Assembly (NCBI GenBank): GCA_016214425.1
Contig: JACRON010000020.1
Location: forward strand, 1-7,547
DNA length: 7,547 nucleotides
Source of the DNA: Nitrospirota bacterium
Lineage (GTDB): Bacteria > Nitrospirota > CAKKRA01 > 9FT-COMBO-42-15
Direction: 5' to 3'
Shown here: positions 6,663 to 7,547 of the stretch, piece after piece
How positions within the stretch are numbered: the first letter of the stretch is position 1
Layout: the number at the start of each line of letters is the position of its first letter
Position numbers and translations under genes: made by a program
The notes under the pieces: generated by a model
The model's database searches: none
What the model saw: only the letters and a program-made list of their open reading frames with translations
What the model was told of the DNA's origin: nothing

Positions 6663-6691
6663 ATTATAAAAAAGAATTTTTAAAATGCAAA
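6663..6691 (-). promoter_or_regulatory. Candidate promoter of the oxidase operon
   Basis: On the minus strand a perfect TATAAT (6663-6668) is preceded by 17 bases and TTTGCA (6686-6691, four of six matches to TTGACA). Transcription would start near 6656, leaving a leader of about 115 bases before the subunit II start. The region is AT-rich, so chance matches are possible. Confidence 0.5.
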
Positions 6692-6823
6692 CATTTTTGT
6701 CTCTTTTTGCCGAAATCCTAAATCCATTTATATATTTACATTTTTGTAGACAATTCTTCAGTTTTGTATGGTTTGGATTGAACCTGCACAATACTTTCTC
6801 TTGCTGGCATGTATGACGGCAAA

Positions 6824-6910
6824 GCGGTAATAAGATTTTCAAAGGTTAATGGAGAGGTAATGACGCCGACAGAGATTGTGGAGAAGGTTTTGCAACTGTG
6901 GCTTTTTTGA
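6824..6910 (+). pseudogene. Relic of a korA 3' end
   Basis: In one frame the DNA reads AVIRFSKVNGEVMTPTEIVE, then a short tail to a TGA at 6908-6910. The intact korA-like gene ends with VIKISKVNGEVMTLTEILKEL, so 15-16 of about 20 residues match, and the DNA of the two copies is also visibly similar (shared runs AAAGGTTAATGG and ATGACGC). Upstream of 6824 the similarity fades; a GAACCT match near 6780 sits two bases out of step, as expected after small deletions. There is no start codon, ribosome site or remaining domain, so this is a non-functional fragment. The last codons (LQLWLF) do not match korA. Confidence 0.75.
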
Positions 6911-7008
6911 CACACTTCTTTGTTGCAAAGAAAAACATGCTTAGTATCAGGAAGCCATTAGCTGAAGCTTAAACTTGATAAGCCTAAAATAAATGCCAAA
7001 TTTTTTTG

Positions 7009-7037
7009 TTTACAATAAATTTTTAAAATGTTATATT
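7009..7037 (+). promoter_or_regulatory. Candidate promoter of bamA
   Basis: TTTACA (7009-7014) and TATATT (7032-7037) are separated by 17 bases, each matching five of six consensus positions. Transcription would start near 7044, about 32 bases before the bamA ATG. AT-richness lowers certainty. Confidence 0.55.
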
Positions 7038-7049
7038 TCTGAATTATTT

Positions 7050-7065
7050 ATAAATGGAGGGAAGG
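7050..7065 (+). repeat. 16-base repeat, copy on the plus strand, with bamA ribosome site
   Basis: ATAAATGGAGGGAAGG, inverted relative to 6545-6560. GGAGG lies about 15 bases and GAAGG about 10 bases before the bamA ATG at 7076, so this is the probable bamA ribosome-binding region, with a rather long spacing. Confidence 0.65.
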
Positions 7066-7075
7066 CTGTATATTA

Positions 7076-7547
7076 ATGATAAGAAGGATAGCTCATTCAC
7101 TTTTTCTGCTGTTTTTTTGCATTTTTGTTTTTAATCAATTAAGCGGCACGGTCTTTGCAGAAGAGATTAAAATAAAATATATAGAGGTAAAGGGTAACAA
7201 AAGGGTAAATACCTCTACTATCAGGTCTAAGATTAAGATAAAGGAAGGCGATGTCTTTTCGCCTGAAAAGCTTAGAGAGGATATAAAATCCATCTTTCAG
7301 ATGGGTTTTTTTAATGATGTTAAGGTAGAGACAGAGGGCTTTGAGGGCGGCTTAAAGATTATCTTTATTGTGCTTGAAAAGCAGTATATAGAAAGCATTG
7401 TTTTTGAAGGCAATAAAGAATTAACAATTGAAAAGATAAAAGAAAAGATTTCCATAAAACCAAACAGCATAGTTGACCAGCAGATAATAAAGGATAATGT
7501 TGAGAAAATAAAAAAATACTATGAAGACGAGGGTTATTATTATGCCA
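7076..7547 (+). CDS. bamA: Outer-membrane protein assembly factor BamA (5' part, cut by window end)
   Basis: BamA is the central subunit of the BAM complex, which folds beta-barrel proteins into the outer membrane. Its periplasmic POTRA domains bind partners and substrates, and its C-terminal barrel sits in the membrane. The visible 157 codons begin with a signal peptide (basic MIRRIAHS, hydrophobic FLLFFCIFVF, probable cleavage after VFA at residue 28). POTRA 1 follows (about 31-100: YIEVKGNKRVNTSTIRSKI, FSPEKLREDIKSIFQMGFFNDV), then the first part of POTRA 2 (IVFEGNKELTIEKI, KIKKYYEDEGYYYA). The repeated I-x-x-GN-K pattern, the Y/F-x-x-xGFFNDV step and the signal peptide are typical of BamA. 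The ATG at 7076 is the only start giving a complete signal peptide. The gene has its own candidate promoter. A related Omp85 protein such as TamA is a less likely alternative; the barrel is outside the window. Confidence 0.9.
   Translation, partial: MIRRIAHSLFLLFFCIFVFNQLSGTVFAEEIKIKYIEVKGNKRVNTSTIRSKIKIKEGDVFSPEKLREDIKSIFQMGFFNDVKVETEGFEGGLKIIFIVLEKQYIESIVFEGNKELTIEKIKEKISIKPNSIVDQQIIKDNVEKIKKYYEDEGYYYA

Larger units (their letters stand above)
6541..7075. other. Long intergenic region between divergent operons
   Basis: No intact gene is visible here. The stretch holds the minus-strand leader and promoter of the oxidase operon, a relic of a korA 3' end, and the bamA promoter and leader. The sequence 6692-6800 is AT-rich and shows nothing I can identify. 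The minus-strand leader (6541-6663) is open in the subunit II frame and encodes a hydrophobic stretch, but lacks a credible start signal. Confidence 0.7.

Noticed and set aside
6660..6842. 60-codon minus-strand open frame in the intergenic region
   Set aside because: Overlaps the korA relic on the other strand, is Cys/Lys-rich without recognisable pattern, and lacks a ribosome site.
6916..6932. Hairpin TTCTTTG / CAAAGAA after the korA relic
   Set aside because: Only 7 AT-rich pairs and no T run follows on either strand, so it is not a convincing terminator.
6675..7030. AATTTTTAAAATG repeated at 6675-6687 and 7018-7030
   Set aside because: Low-complexity A/T string in an AT-rich spacer; expected by chance.
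1..7547. CRISPR arrays, tRNA or rRNA genes, transposase genes
   Set aside because: No regularly spaced repeats, no cloverleaf-like or rRNA-like sequence and no transposase motif was seen by eye on either strand.

Overview
The window looks like part of an AT-rich, Gram-negative bacterial chromosome. Support for this comes from a bamA 5' end (so an outer membrane), a ferredoxin-linked 2-oxoacid oxidoreductase subunit (anaerobic or low-potential carbon metabolism), an unusual heme-copper oxidase, and frequent AGA/AGG arginine and ATA isoleucine codons. The mix is reminiscent of Nitrospirota or deltaproteobacterial-type lineages, but that placement is an inference from gene content, not something the sequence proves.

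Layout: (1) 1-3323, plus strand: the last codons of an unidentified upstream gene, then recG (helicase for stalled forks), overlapped by 4 bases by a TTG-started korA-like gene (2-oxoacid:ferredoxin oxidoreductase alpha subunit). No beta subunit follows. (2) 3349-4489: a compact module with a near-consensus promoter embedded in three copies of a 10-mer, a GSU2403-type nucleotidyltransferase-fold gene whose ATG lies about 4 bases after the predicted transcription start, and a strong hairpin terminator that can serve both strands. Imperfect direct repeats bracket the module. (3) 6691-4513, minus strand: a promoter, a cupredoxin subunit II-like gene and a heme-copper oxidase subunit I-like gene. 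Subunit II is interrupted by an apparent one-base frameshift, and subunit I may be shifted near its C-terminus. (4) 6541-7075: mostly non-coding, but holding a 29-codon relic of a korA 3' end. (5) 7009-7547, plus strand: a promoter and the first 157 codons of bamA.

The main point of interest is the minus-strand oxidase pair. Subunit I keeps the heme ligands and the TM7 His-His pair, but the TM6 metal-ligand His is replaced by Asp, no cross-linking Tyr is evident, and a Glu sits where NorB has its essential Glu. Subunit II keeps the cupredoxin fold pattern, but the CuA ligands appear to be replaced (Cys to Ser at both positions). Together they look like a NO-reductase-like or otherwise divergent member of the heme-copper superfamily with a copper-free subunit II, possibly decaying. 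The second point is that the block from 3324 to about 6823 lies between an intact korA and a diverged copy of the korA tail, which suggests an old duplication or insertion.
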